The notes beneath the pieces are model-generated. The model had not been told where the DNA came from. It searched no databases and was given only the letters and a program-made list of their open reading frames with translations. DNA of 64,000 bases from assembly GCF_013377855.1 (NCBI RefSeq), contig NZ_JABXYJ010000007.1, positions 30,014 to 94,013 of the forward strand, written 5' to 3'. Both the position numbers and the translations under genes were made by a program. Source of the stretch: Cognatundibacterium oligocarboniphilum (GTDB taxonomy: Bacteria; Pseudomonadota; Gammaproteobacteria; Burkholderiales; Burkholderiaceae_D). Positions 47,487-59,505 of this stretch are shown here, one piece after another. How positions within the stretch are numbered: the first letter of the stretch is position 1; each line of letters opens with the position of its first letter.

Positions 47487-48551
47487 ATGAAAATGAGCGT
47501 TTTAGTGCTCGATGATGCACAGATTAATGTCACATTACTGTGTCTGTTACTCAAGAAAATCGATCAATGTGAGGCGGTCAGCTTTGTTGAGCCAGAGTCA
47601 GCTTTAAATTGGTGCAATAGTCATGTACCAGACCTGGTGATGGTGGACTATATGATGCCAATGATGGATGGTGTAGAGTTTATCCGCCGCTTCCGGCTGC
47701 TTCCCGGCTGTCACGATATCCCGGTGTTGATGATTACTGCTAACAGCGAGCTGGAGCTCCGTTACCAGGCGCTGGATGTGGGGGCCAATGATTTTCTGAT
47801 CAAACCGATTGATAAAATTGAATTTTTGGCACGAACCAAAAATATGCTTGCCTTGCGCGAAAGCCAGCGTTTTTTGCAGGACAGAGCCAGCTGGCTGGCC
47901 GTCGAGGTAAAAAAAGCGACTACGGAAATTCGCGCCAGGGAAAGAGAAACCATTTTTCGCCTGTCCAAAGCAGCAGATTCCAGAGACCCGGAAACAGGGG
48001 CGCATATTCTGCGTATGGCAAACTATTCACGGATTATTGCGGAGCATCTCGGATTATCCGAGGAGGAACAACAATTGTTGTTGGAAGCGGCACCCATGCA
48101 TGATCTTGGAAAAGTCGGCATTCCCGACAGCATCTTGCTCAAACCCGGAAAACTGACCGCGGATGAATTCGAGATCATGAAACGGCATGCCCGGATGGGG
48201 TACGACATACTTGCCGGAAGCGCATCGGAAATGTTGCAGGCAGGAGCGCAGATTGCTTTGTCGCACCATGAAAAATACGATGGTACGGGGTATCCGGAAG
48301 GCTTGAAAGGGGAAGAAATTTCCTTATTCGCCAGGATTGTTGCCGTAGCAGATGTGTTTGACGCACTGACATCCGAGCGCCCGTATAAAGCAGCCTGGGA
48401 TGTGCATGATGCGCTAACTTTCTTGAAAGAGGGGGCTGGAAAACATTTCGATCCGCTCTGCATCAATGCCTTCATTGCTGGCTGGGAGCAGGTGCTTGAA
48501 ATCCGTAACCGTTATCGAGATGAAACCACAGGAAGCGGTGTTCTATCCTAA
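47487..48551 (+). CDS. Response regulator with HD-GYP output domain
   Basis: A 354-residue protein. The receiver spans about residues 1-125 (VLVLDDAQINVTLL, acceptor in LVMVDYMMPMMDG, lysine in DFLIKPIDK). The HD-GYP domain covers about 160-345, with SRDPETGAHILRM, the catalytic HDLGKVGIPD, HARMGYDIL, HHEKYDGTGYPEGLKG and VADVFDALTSERPYK. All HD-GYP ligands appear intact, so it should hydrolyse cyclic-di-GMP. The stimulus probably came through a partner kinase, and the decayed hybrid kinase downstream may be what remains of it. Confidence 0.95.
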   Translation: MKMSVLVLDDAQINVTLLCLLLKKIDQCEAVSFVEPESALNWCNSHVPDLVMVDYMMPMMDGVEFIRRFRLLPGCHDIPVLMITANSELELRYQALDVGANDFLIKPIDKIEFLARTKNMLALRESQRFLQDRASWLAVEVKKATTEIRARERETIFRLSKAADSRDPETGAHILRMANYSRIIAEHLGLSEEEQQLLLEAAPMHDLGKVGIPDSILLKPGKLTADEFEIMKRHARMGYDILAGSASEMLQAGAQIALSHHEKYDGTGYPEGLKGEEISLFARIVAVADVFDALTSERPYKAAWDVHDALTFLKEGAGKHFDPLCINAFIAGWEQVLEIRNRYRDETTGSGVLS

Positions 48552-48799
48552 GTGGCTTTAGCTGTACCCCAAAAAGCCCCCCATCTGCCTGCGTTTCTGA
48601 TTGACCTGATCTGAACCCAGTGGACTGGTCGGGCTTTATGATATTTTCCTTACGTGATGATCACCCCAACGTTGAAGGGAATTGCTATCCGTTTCTCTGA
48701 AAAATATTGGGTTGGTTTATAAAAGTGATCCGGCCATTCCGGAAATCCGGGATGGTTGCGTCAGATTATGGCCAATCGGTTTACCTGTGCAAAAAGCGG

Positions 48800-49305
48800 A
48801 CTCCGCCCGGATTGCCTGCACTGATCGTCGATGATCATGCAATTAACCGGCTATTTTTTCGATACACCCAGAAAATGGGAAATACAGATAAGGCTTGCAG
48901 CGCCCAGACAAGAAGCACTGGCATTGATAGCGCAGTAGGCTTCAGGCAGCCAATTTGATGCGGTATTGCTGGATGTCTGTGTGCCTGAAATGAATCGATT
49001 CGATTTCTGGATACGGTTGCACGACCAGTACGAATTGCTAAAAAATCAGAAACGGGTGTTATCGTTGCTGTGTAAATGAGGATGTGTTGCTATTGTTGCT
49101 GAAAACAGTTTGAGCGCTTTAGCGAAATTTTTGCAAAAACCGTTTGTGTGATTCTGATGGATATGCAGATGCCGAAAATGGGGTGGCATTGAGGCGACTC
49201 GGCGTATTCGTCAAACAGAGGCAGAATGCCGTTACCACAGATTCCCATTATTACGATGACCGCGAATGCGACGCCGGGTGACTGGGAACATGTCAGGTTA
49301 CAGGA
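48800..49305 (+). pseudogene. Decayed hybrid histidine kinase (receiver remnants)
   Basis: Pieces of two receiver domains can be read in different frames. The first starts PALIVDDHAINRLFF, shifts frame, then gives FDAVLLDVCVPEMNRFDFW and later LAKFLQKPF. The second gives VILMDMQMPKMGG, IEATRRIRQTEAE and IPIITMTANATPGDW after further frameshifts. Stop codons and frameshifts separate the pieces, and no kinase core is found upstream. The order matches the C-terminal half of a hybrid kinase ending REC-REC-Hpt. Confidence 0.85.
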
Positions 49306-49785
49306 ATGGAGCAGTATGTTTCCAAGTCGATTAAGGCTGAATTACTCAGGGATTTGTTAATTCAATTTCAGACAGAACTTAAAAAGAATATGAATGAAAA
49401 ATCACAGGAAATGAAATTTGCCGCGAGTCTGCAGCAAGGTCAACATGTGCAGGAATTTGATTACGATAAAGCATTGCTGAGTGCCGATGTGGAAATCGTC
49501 AGAATTATTGGCGACAGTTTTTTAGAGGCTTGTCCGCAGTATCAGGATGAAATCGTGGAGGCCATCCAGCGACAGGACAGCGAATTGCTGTATCGTTCCG
49601 CGCATACCTTGAAAGGTTTAGTGGGGAATTTCGGGGCGGATCCAGTGGAATTCCTGGCGCGAGACCTGGAGTTATCCGGGAAAAACAATCGCTTTGAAGG
49701 CGTGACAGACACACTGCAGCATTTGTTGAGTGAGCTGGCTTTAATGAATCTCGCTCTGAGAAAATTTCTGGCGTCGCAGGAATAA
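49306..49785 (+). CDS. Hpt phosphotransfer protein, surviving 3' end of a hybrid kinase
   Basis: A 159-residue open frame. Its first 20 residues (YVSKSIKAELLRDLL) are the last helix of the second decayed receiver, so this is a fragment of a larger protein. The rest is an intact Hpt domain with the phosphoacceptor in SAHTLKGLVGNFGA. No obvious ribosome-binding site precedes ATG 49306. It may still be translated as a free Hpt module or be part of the pseudogene. Confidence 0.75.
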   Translation: MEQYVSKSIKAELLRDLLIQFQTELKKNMNEKSQEMKFAASLQQGQHVQEFDYDKALLSADVEIVRIIGDSFLEACPQYQDEIVEAIQRQDSELLYRSAHTLKGLVGNFGADPVEFLARDLELSGKNNRFEGVTDTLQHLLSELALMNLALRKFLASQE

Positions 49786-49844
49786 CAATGATTGAACGGC
49801 ATCGTGTGGTGACGCGCTGTCACCGCACTGCCATTTCAGCGGGC

Positions 49845-50897
49845 TCAGATGGCTAGCAGATAATTCACCAATGCGCCGCCTGCGATGAGCCATATCCATA
49901 AACTGGCGGATAAAAGAAACGGCGGCCAACCGGCCTGTAGCACGGTGCCGATCTGTGTATTGACTCCCAGTGCAAACATTGCCATGGACAAGGCAAAAGT
50001 ATCCGCCTGAATCAGGCTGGCCCGGTACGCTCCGCTGATCCATCCAGTAGAGTTGATCCCCACGACCAAGATAAATAACACGGTAAACCACGGCATCCGG
50101 ACTGAGGGCTGTCCATTTTTCTCGCATGACGTATGAAAGTGGCGCAAACCGGCGGGCAATAAAAGAAGAAATGGCGCCAGCATCATCACTCTGACCATTT
50201 TGGTGACGATCGCTGTGTCTGCCGCCAGATCGCTGACGGCTTTACCTGCGACGATCACTTGTCCTGCTTCATGAATGGTGGAGCCGGCGTAAATTCCATA
50301 CGCTGTCGGACTCAGGTGAGCCAGGAGCAAGGGGAATATGGGGTAGAGCAACATGCTGCAACTGCCAAACAGGACAACCCCGGCAATTGCCACACTGACT
50401 TCTTCCGATTTACCTTTGACGACCGGCTCCGTTGCCATGATGGCTGCAGCCCCGCAAATCGCACTGCCAGCGCCGATCAGCATACTCAGCTCCCGGTTCA
50501 GGCGGAATACTTTGGTTCCCAGAAAGAGAGCAATTCCAAACGTGCTGCAGACAATCAATGCATCAATCAACACAGCCTGCAGACCGATATGGGCAATATC
50601 CTGCAGGCTCAGACGTAATCCATATAAAACAATGCCTGCACGCAGCAATTCCTGGCGTGAAAATTGTATACCCTTGCTGAATTGGGCAGCATGCTTTCTG
50701 AACAGACTGTTGCCGAGGCAAATTCCGGCAAACATCGCGATACTCAATGCGCTGAGACCGTGTTGCTGCATCCATGCTTGCTGAGCCAGCAGCAACGCAC
50801 CCAATGCGAAACAAGCGCATAAAAACACACCAGGGGAAAAAAGAGAGAAATTTTTGCGGAAACGAAAGGCAGTGTTGAAGGTGGTGTATGCGGGCAT
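49845..50897 (-). CDS. YeiH/UPF0324 family putative sulfate exporter
   Basis: A 350-residue membrane protein with about ten helices. Family features are MFAGICLGN, LRAGIVLYGLRLSLQDI, LIGAGSAICGAAAIMA and STIHEAGQVIVAG. The ATG at 50897 is chosen; the frame extends five codons to a TTG. YeiH-type proteins are linked to sulfite or sulfonate metabolism and often sit beside a LysR regulator, as here. The substrate is not established. Confidence 0.9.
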   Translation of the reverse strand: MPAYTTFNTAFRFRKNFSLFSPGVFLCACFALGALLLAQQAWMQQHGLSALSIAMFAGICLGNSLFRKHAAQFSKGIQFSRQELLRAGIVLYGLRLSLQDIAHIGLQAVLIDALIVCSTFGIALFLGTKVFRLNRELSMLIGAGSAICGAAAIMATEPVVKGKSEEVSVAIAGVVLFGSCSMLLYPIFPLLLAHLSPTAYGIYAGSTIHEAGQVIVAGKAVSDLAADTAIVTKMVRVMMLAPFLLLLPAGLRHFHTSCEKNGQPSVRMPWFTVLFILVVGINSTGWISGAYRASLIQADTFALSMAMFALGVNTQIGTVLQAGWPPFLLSASLWIWLIAGGALVNYLLAI

Positions 50898-50992
50898 GAT
50901 CTCTGTATCCAATAAAGATGCTGTGCAGCATAGGGGAATATATTAAAATTAAAAAACGGATTGTTTTTGTATAATTAACCTAAAAAACAGGT

Positions 50993-51019
50993 TGATTGAA
51001 TTTGATTAAGTTTGATTAA
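50993..51019 (+). promoter_or_regulatory. Three TGATT repeats at exact 10-bp steps before the LysR gene
   Basis: TGATT begins at 50993, 51003 and 51013, each inside a TTGATTRA context, directly before the lysR start at 51020. One-turn spacing on the same face of the helix suggests an autoregulatory binding site in the divergent lysR/yeiH region. Confidence 0.45.
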
Positions 51020-51934
51020 ATGAAATTAAGTCTCCGCCAATTACAAGTATTTCTCGCAGTTGCTGAATCTGGCAGCACGGTCGCGGCGTCGGAAGTGGTG
51101 TCGTTATCGCAATCGGCTACCAGTGCGGCCTTAAATGAGCTGGAGCATGTCCTGTCCCATCAATTGTTTGACCGTATCGGTAAACGTCTGGTGTTGAATG
51201 ACAATGGACGGTTACTGTTACCGCAAGCGCGTTTACTGCTGGATACCGCCGCTTCCGTCGAGCAATTATTTACGGAGGGAGATGATCTCTGGTCCGGCAT
51301 CCGGATCGGTGCCAGCATGACGATCGGGAGTTACTGCTTACCGGCATTGCTGGCGGATAGTCAGAAAGAGCGCTCATCCGCACGGCAGCAGGCTGATTTG
51401 CCGGATTATCCACAGTTATACATTGCCAATACGGCAGAGATCGTGAATGCAGTTGCAGGGTACGCTGTGGATTGCGGTTTTATCGAAGGCGCCTGCCACG
51501 ATACGGAATTATCCGTGGAGCCGTGGCTGGAAGATGAGATGGTGATCGTCTGCTCATCAGATCACCCCCTGGCAACGCGCAATCATGGCCGCGTGACTCA
51601 TCATGACCTGCAGTCTGCCCGGTGGCTGTTGCGGGAATCCGGTTCCGGCACCCGAGAACATGTTGAGCAGATGTTGCTGCCCTACTTGTCTTTCCTGAAA
51701 GTTGCGGGGGAGTTTGGCAATCCGGAAACGATCAAACATGCAGCTGCCGCAGGTCTGGGACTGGCTTGCATTTCCAGAATCGTTGTGGAGGATTTGCTGG
51801 CCCTTGGACGTTTATGCGAATTGCAAACGGAGTTACCTGCGTTGAGAAGGCATTTTTATCTGGTTTATCACCGGCATAAATTGCTTTCTCCCCGTTTGCA
51901 GCACTTTCTCGGTTATTGCAGGGAATGGGTATAA
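51020..51934 (+). CDS. LysR-family transcriptional regulator (CysB/YeiE-like)
   Basis: A 304-residue LysR regulator. The helix-turn-helix covers residues 1-60 (LSLRQLQVFLAVAESGSTVAASEVVSLSQSATSAALNELE). The effector-binding domain follows, with IRIGASMTIGSYCLPALL and LLRESGSGTREHVEQM. It is divergent from the YeiH exporter and likely controls it. The GSGTR block is shared with YeiE/CbbR-like members. Confidence 0.93.
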   Translation: MKLSLRQLQVFLAVAESGSTVAASEVVSLSQSATSAALNELEHVLSHQLFDRIGKRLVLNDNGRLLLPQARLLLDTAASVEQLFTEGDDLWSGIRIGASMTIGSYCLPALLADSQKERSSARQQADLPDYPQLYIANTAEIVNAVAGYAVDCGFIEGACHDTELSVEPWLEDEMVIVCSSDHPLATRNHGRVTHHDLQSARWLLRESGSGTREHVEQMLLPYLSFLKVAGEFGNPETIKHAAAAGLGLACISRIVVEDLLALGRLCELQTELPALRRHFYLVYHRHKLLSPRLQHFLGYCREWV

Positions 51935-51967
51935 AGAGGATGCCACATGATGATGCGACATGCAGGA

Positions 51968-53791
51968 TTAATGTGAAATGGGCTCAGTACGTTCCCGCAG
52001 CCAGCTCAGGGCAGCGCCGGAAAGTCTGGATGCGAGGCGTTGCCGGACCGTTGCATGGTAATCGTTCAGCCAGGCGATTTCGTCGGTTCTCATCAGTGCA
52101 ACCTGAATGCAGCGGGTGTCAATCGGGCACAAGGTGAGGGTTTCAAATTTCAGGTAATCACCGAATTCCGTGCTCACTGCCGGAACCGTCAGCAGTAGAT
52201 TTTCAATCCGTACACCCCATTTCCCAGAGCGATAGATACCCGGCTCATTAGAAGTGACCATGCCTTCTTCCATGGCAGTATGCGCTTCTGCCAGCGCGCC
52301 GGAAATGGATTGTGGTCCTTCATGGACATTCAGGAAATAACCGACGCCATGACCAGTACCGTGGCCGTAATTGATTCCTGCTTGCCAGATGGGGGCGCGG
52401 GCGACCGTATCGAGCGCCGGTGAAGGGGTTCCACGCGGGAATTGCATCTGCGACAGGTTGATCATACCTTTCAGGACCAGTGTAAAGTCATTTTTTTGTG
52501 CTTCCGATACTTTACCGACTGGCATGACGCGGGTGATATCAGTGGTGCCATTCAAGTATTGTCCGCCCGAATCAATCAGTAATAAACCATCGCCTTCAAT
52601 CACGGTATGTGAGTCAGGCGTTGCCCGGTAATGCGGCATTGCTCCGTTACCGTTAAAACCAGCTATTGTGCCAAAACTGGGTGAAATGAAATGGGGCTGC
52701 CGGGCGCGAGCCGCGCAGATTTTTTCGTCGATCGTGAGTTCGGTCACTGTTTCTGTTCCCAGTGCAGACTCCAGCCAGCTGAAAAATTCACAGAGCGCCG
52801 CACCATCTTGTTCCATGGCTTCCCTTATATGAGCGATCTCTTGTGCATTTTTCCGTGACTTCGCAAAGACCGAAGGATTAATGGCTTCAATGACGTGTAC
52901 TTGAGGCGGCACGGCTTTTCTGAAGCCATCAGTTATGCGCCGTGGATCGATCAGCAGGCAAGCGTCGTCCGGCAAGCTGCTGATGGCTTTCTGGGCATCG
53001 GAATAATCCTGCACCGTGATCTGATCCTCTGCCAGCCGGGCAGCCAGTTCGGGACTGATTTTTCCGGAAGAAACAAACAGTGTGACACCGTTTTTACCGA
53101 TCAGCGCATGTGCCACAAATACAGGGTTGTAACTGACATCTGAACCGCGCAGATTGAAAATCCAGGCGATGTCATCCACGGTCGAGACAAAATGCCAATT
53201 GGCTCCCCTGATCTGCATTTGCTCACGAATCAGTGCCAGTTTTTCCCGGCGGCTAGTGACGGCAAACGGTGCGACATGTTCAAAGACCGGGGACTGCGGC
53301 AGTGCTGGTCGCTGAGCCCAGGTTGCCTGCAGCAGGTCATGGCTGGTATCGAGCCGTATCCCGCGTTTTTGCAGGGCAGTTTCCAGGGTTCTTGCCGTTG
53401 CCAGTCCCAGAACCATGCCGTCTGCGCCAACAGTCTGACCTGGTTGCAGATGGTTGGCCAGCCAGTCAATATGTAGGGTTGCCGCCGCCGATGCGATTTT
53501 CATCACCTGGATGCCGGTTGGTGCCAGCTCTTTTTCCGCCTGGCTCCAGTAACGGCTGTCCACCCATAATCCGGCAAAATCTGCAGTCACTATCAGTGTG
53601 CCGACCGACCCGGTGAAACCTGAAAAATAAGTTCTGCCTTGCCAGTGGTCTGGCAGGTACTCTGATAAATGCGGGTCGGCAGATGGAATGATGCAGGCAT
53701 CCAGTCCGCGAGATTGCATTGCATGACGGAGTTGCAACAGACGTGCAGGGATCGGGGAAGTTACTGCGTGGGCAATAGTCGGATTATTCAT
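51968..53791 (-). CDS. pepP: Xaa-Pro aminopeptidase (aminopeptidase P family)
   Basis: A 607-residue cytoplasmic M24 peptidase of the long, three-domain type. Two creatinase-like N-domains precede the pita-bread catalytic domain. The metal ligands read LLIDSGGQYLNGTTDITR, NYGHGTGHGVGYFLNVHE, VTSNEPGIYR and the glutamate in RIENLLL. It removes N-terminal residues before proline. The gene is monocistronic or tandem with the GNAT gene 92 bases upstream. Confidence 0.95.
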   Translation of the reverse strand: MNNPTIAHAVTSPIPARLLQLRHAMQSRGLDACIIPSADPHLSEYLPDHWQGRTYFSGFTGSVGTLIVTADFAGLWVDSRYWSQAEKELAPTGIQVMKIASAAATLHIDWLANHLQPGQTVGADGMVLGLATARTLETALQKRGIRLDTSHDLLQATWAQRPALPQSPVFEHVAPFAVTSRREKLALIREQMQIRGANWHFVSTVDDIAWIFNLRGSDVSYNPVFVAHALIGKNGVTLFVSSGKISPELAARLAEDQITVQDYSDAQKAISSLPDDACLLIDPRRITDGFRKAVPPQVHVIEAINPSVFAKSRKNAQEIAHIREAMEQDGAALCEFFSWLESALGTETVTELTIDEKICAARARQPHFISPSFGTIAGFNGNGAMPHYRATPDSHTVIEGDGLLLIDSGGQYLNGTTDITRVMPVGKVSEAQKNDFTLVLKGMINLSQMQFPRGTPSPALDTVARAPIWQAGINYGHGTGHGVGYFLNVHEGPQSISGALAEAHTAMEEGMVTSNEPGIYRSGKWGVRIENLLLTVPAVSTEFGDYLKFETLTLCPIDTRCIQVALMRTDEIAWLNDYHATVRQRLASRLSGAALSWLRERTEPISH

Positions 53792-53883
53792 GAAAAGTAT
53801 TCCGGATCAGGGGAAAGACGGATTAAGCAAGTCCGGTGAGTATACTGTAAATATATTAGTGCGTTGAAACTGTGCGTATTTCG

Positions 53884-54363
53884 TCAGCTTTTCAGAAAAC
53901 GACGCATAACGTAAGGCGCAGGTTCCTCAGGATTGGCATGCGCATATGCCAGCCCCGGAGCCAGTTCAAATCCATAGCCGGCATAAAGCTGCAGGAAATG
54001 GGGTTGATCATGCCGCACCGCGAGGCGAAGTTCAGCGATAGAGCGAATACCGGCAGCAGTGATCACCGCTTCCAACAACAGCCGCGACAGTGCCTGCTGT
54101 CTGTATGCCGGCAGGATGCCCATGCGGCGTACTTCCCACAGATGAGGATTTGTATCCGGCGCGGCCCAACGCACAGAACCGACCGGCTCTTGACCGGCGA
54201 ACAGTAAAAATGCTCCGCCGCCAGATAAATCCTGCGCCACGATAACTGGTATCTCACGATGCGCAGCCGAGCTGGGCGCTACACTTCCCGCCCAGCACGA
54301 GCGGGTGAGTGCTGTAATTAATGCTGCATCTGCAATCGCGGCTTCCCGTATCGTCAAGGTCAT
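53884..54363 (-). CDS. GNAT family N-acetyltransferase
   Basis: A 159-residue acetyltransferase. The acetyl-CoA-binding motif A is in VRRMGILPAYRQQALSRLLLEAV, slightly degenerate compared with the usual QxxGxG/A. The C-terminal YAGYGFELAPGLAYAH is typical. The substrate is unknown. It follows metG by 25 bases on the same strand. Confidence 0.87.
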   Translation of the reverse strand: MTLTIREAAIADAALITALTRSCWAGSVAPSSAAHREIPVIVAQDLSGGGAFLLFAGQEPVGSVRWAAPDTNPHLWEVRRMGILPAYRQQALSRLLLEAVITAAGIRSIAELRLAVRHDQPHFLQLYAGYGFELAPGLAYAHANPEEPAPYVMRRFLKS

Positions 54364-54388
54364 TGCGCTGGGAGAAGTGCTGAAGGGG

Positions 54389-56539
<2,151 letters not shown>

Positions 56540-56771
56540 GTTGATGCACTTTGAAAATGAAGGGACAAGTCTGTTATTTTAACAGTGAAATCCCCTTGCG
56601 ATATTGATGGAAGGCGTTCGACGTCTTTTGCGTTACTTTTAATCCATATTCATAAAATTTACGCAAAATTATTCTTGCCCAGGGAGTGCAGCCAGCAGCG
56701 CATCGGTGCGATCAGGTGCAGCAACAACGTCAGGGCGGTTTTGTGTAAATCCGGTGACAGGTACCAGATGG

Positions 56772-57830
56772 CTACACCAGCCAGCGACCATCCCGGTAGA
56801 TATTTTCTCCATCCAGCAGGACTGTTTCTGTAATGGCAAATACGTCGACATGATGTCTTCCTTCTCCGCGTTTAATATGCGGCTTGGCGTAACTGCCATG
56901 TTTTGATCCCAGTGACAAATGGATTCCACACATCCTTTCATAGGTTCCGATGTCCTGCACGGTGCGTTCCCGGCTGAATGCCCGGTTCATGCCAAAGCCA
57001 AGTTCCCTGACCCAGACAACGCCATCGTCTTTTCGTATATTGGCTAGAACCGTGTCAAATTCAGGTGTGGAATTTCTGGCATTCACAACCTGGCCTTTTT
57101 CTACAATCAGGGTGATCGGCTGTGGCGGCTGATTGATGCGGAAAGTGGTGTCGCCAAAGATGAAAATCCGGATACTGCCATGTACAGCTTCCAGATCTAT
57201 CGATTCGGTAAACACCTCACCGATGGGGAATTGTCCACCCACATTTTTCATACCGCTGTAATCACCGATATTCATTTTGGCAGGCTCGAAACGGCCGCTG
57301 AAAATGAGCTGCTCGCCTCCACTGTCGATCAGTCCATGCGATGCATGATCGATCTTTTGTTTCAGCGCCAACCCGGTATTTCTGTAATACCCGGCATCAT
57401 AAGCCAGGGAATCAATGTAATAATCGATTTCTTGTCCGGTCATACGCGCGAGATGCGGATGTTCAATGACTTTCAGCCCTTTTTTAAACAGTTCAACCCG
57501 CAGGCGGTAGGCTTCCAGCCTGAAATTGGTGGACTGTACGAGGATCACCAGATCGTGCTCATGCAATCCATGTAAGGTATTCAGCACTTCGGCGCCAGAG
57601 CTGGCCTGAAAATCGATTAAGCTGGCATCCGGCAGGCAGGCACGATAGGCTGCAGTCAGTATGCACGCCAGAGGGCAAGCCTGATCGTAGACGACGACCG
57701 CCTTTTGTGAGCTGGTATGTCCGAAGACTGTTCTGATTACGGTGTCCAGATAGCTTGTCGCAGTGATGACCTGATTGTCAGTGTACGTCGCAGACGAGAT
57801 AGCAGGTGCAGGGAGCGGATGGGTGTTCAT
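56772..57830 (-). CDS. M29-like (thermophilic aminopeptidase fold) protein
   Basis: About 352 residues from ATG 57830; the frame is open another 88 codons, but that part overlaps the divergent gene. The C-terminal half resembles M29 aminopeptidases and their relatives: FPIGEVFTESIDLE, RELGFGMNRAFSRE, CGIHLSLGSKHG and GRHHVDVFAITETVLLDGE. The acidic and histidine residues in these blocks may bind two metals. The N-terminal half is poorly conserved. Peptidase activity is not certain; related proteins include ring-cleaving dioxygenases such as NicX. Confidence 0.68.
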   Translation of the reverse strand: MNTHPLPAPAISSATYTDNQVITATSYLDTVIRTVFGHTSSQKAVVVYDQACPLACILTAAYRACLPDASLIDFQASSGAEVLNTLHGLHEHDLVILVQSTNFRLEAYRLRVELFKKGLKVIEHPHLARMTGQEIDYYIDSLAYDAGYYRNTGLALKQKIDHASHGLIDSGGEQLIFSGRFEPAKMNIGDYSGMKNVGGQFPIGEVFTESIDLEAVHGSIRIFIFGDTTFRINQPPQPITLIVEKGQVVNARNSTPEFDTVLANIRKDDGVVWVRELGFGMNRAFSRERTVQDIGTYERMCGIHLSLGSKHGSYAKPHIKRGEGRHHVDVFAITETVLLDGENIYRDGRWLV

Positions 57831-58084
57831 GGCAGGATAAATACAAAAAACAGCCTGGTTAGTGACGAAAGGACTGCAAGGAGTGCTGATAAAGTTATTC
57901 ATCATTTTAACAAGCACACCCGGTCTGATTGCATATTTCTCTGTGTAGGCATGATTTTCGTCAGATATTGGATGGCGTACTGCGTGATCAGATAACTTTA
58001 TACTCATCTGCTCTGATCTGCAGGTATGATCTCGGACTGATGAAAACAGGAAGCTGGGTGCGTGCTGCATTGTGCCTCCGGACA

Positions 58085-59326
58085 ATGAAAACAACGACTA
58101 AAAATATTATTTATCTTGTCATGGTTCAGGGGCTGATTTACCTGGCACCGCTGATTACTCTGCCGTATCTGACCCGGACGCTGGATGTGGATGATTTTGC
58201 TGCGCTGGGTTTTGCGCAAGCGATTGTGCAATATTTTATTTTGCTGACGGATTACGGTTTCGGCATTACGGCAACTCGTTTGATTGCGCTAGACAGCTCC
58301 AATAAACAGGCTGTGTCCGATGTGGTTGCGAACACACTGGCGGTCAAACTGTTACTGGCATGTTTGTCTGCGCTGATTTGCCTGCTGCTGGGTATATCGT
58401 TTGCTGATGTGCGGCATTACAGGATGTTGTTGCTGGCGTGTTTTGTCGGTGTATTGGGGAATGCGCTGTTTCCTGTCTGGCTGTTTCAGGGATTGGAAAA
58501 AATGCGGGTACTCGCCATCATCACCAGTCTTTCCCGCCTGTTGCCCTTGCCGTTCGTATTCTGGCTGGTTAAGCGGCCGGAAGATGTGGTAACCGCTGCT
58601 GTGCTGCAAAATATCCCAGGCATACTGGCGGCATTGCTGACGTATGCATATGTTCAGAAAAATCACCTGGTGAGCAGCGCGCCGATCAGTGTCAGCAGTG
58701 TCAAAGCGATGCTGACAGAGGGATGGCCAGTTTTTTTATCGAATATTTCTACCAGTTTTTATACGACTATCAATATTATTCTGCTCAAATTTTTTGCCGG
58801 TGCAGAGCAAGTCGCTTATTTCGCCGCAACGGATAAACTGCGTGTGGCGGCGCAGGGTTTTATCCAGCCGGTGGCATCAGCACTGTTTCCGCGTATTGCC
58901 GCGCTTGGTGCGGAGCCGCAGGCATGGCCCGAGGTACGGAGACTGATTCGTCGTGGCGCCTTGTTTTTGCTTGGGATACAGCTGGCTGGCGGACTGGTTT
59001 TGTTCTGTTTTGCGGATATGATTGCACTGCATTATCTGGGGGCAAAATTTCAACCAGCGGCAATTTATCTCAAAGCACTGGCATTTCTGCCGCTGGTGAT
59101 TGGCGTGGCGACGATTATTTCTCAATGGCGTTTCCTTGCTTTGGGGCAAAGCCGTATATTGAGCCGTATTTATGTGTTCGCCGGACCAGCGCATGCGCTG
59201 TATGCTGCGTACCTGACCTGGAAATGGCAGTCGACAGGACTGATTGCCAGTTTGTACCTGACGGAGATCATGATTACGCTGGCAATGATGGTGGCTGCCA
59301 AGAGAAAAGGGATGCGGCTGTGGTGA
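58085..59326 (+). CDS. Oligosaccharide flippase (Wzx-type)
   Basis: A 413-residue membrane protein with about 12 helices of the polysaccharide transport family. The start MKTTTKNIIYLVMVQGLIYLAP and LPYLTRTLDVDDFAALGFAQA match O-antigen/teichoic flippases. The substrate is probably an undecaprenyl-linked oligosaccharide. The glycosyltransferase gene follows 179 bases later. The start at 58085 is preferred over longer upstream frames. Confidence 0.88.
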   Translation: MKTTTKNIIYLVMVQGLIYLAPLITLPYLTRTLDVDDFAALGFAQAIVQYFILLTDYGFGITATRLIALDSSNKQAVSDVVANTLAVKLLLACLSALICLLLGISFADVRHYRMLLLACFVGVLGNALFPVWLFQGLEKMRVLAIITSLSRLLPLPFVFWLVKRPEDVVTAAVLQNIPGILAALLTYAYVQKNHLVSSAPISVSSVKAMLTEGWPVFLSNISTSFYTTINIILLKFFAGAEQVAYFAATDKLRVAAQGFIQPVASALFPRIAALGAEPQAWPEVRRLIRRGALFLLGIQLAGGLVLFCFADMIALHYLGAKFQPAAIYLKALAFLPLVIGVATIISQWRFLALGQSRILSRIYVFAGPAHALYAAYLTWKWQSTGLIASLYLTEIMITLAMMVAAKRKGMRLW

Positions 59327-59505
59327 GTATCGCTTACAGGGTCTGATAAGATGGTTTTTATCGTACTCATGCAATATTCCAGAGGTGTTGCCATTGCTGT
59401 TCGTCATAACGGGTTTGTCAGGCGCACGGCCAACCATGTTCGGTCTAACCAGATCAATGCCATCTGCATTCTGTCTCCAATTCAATCTCTGTCTTTTTAG
59501 TTTTT

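Noticed and set aside
57831..58094. 88-codon extension of the M29-like protein
   Set aside because: It overlaps the divergent flippase start and shows no protein-like pattern.
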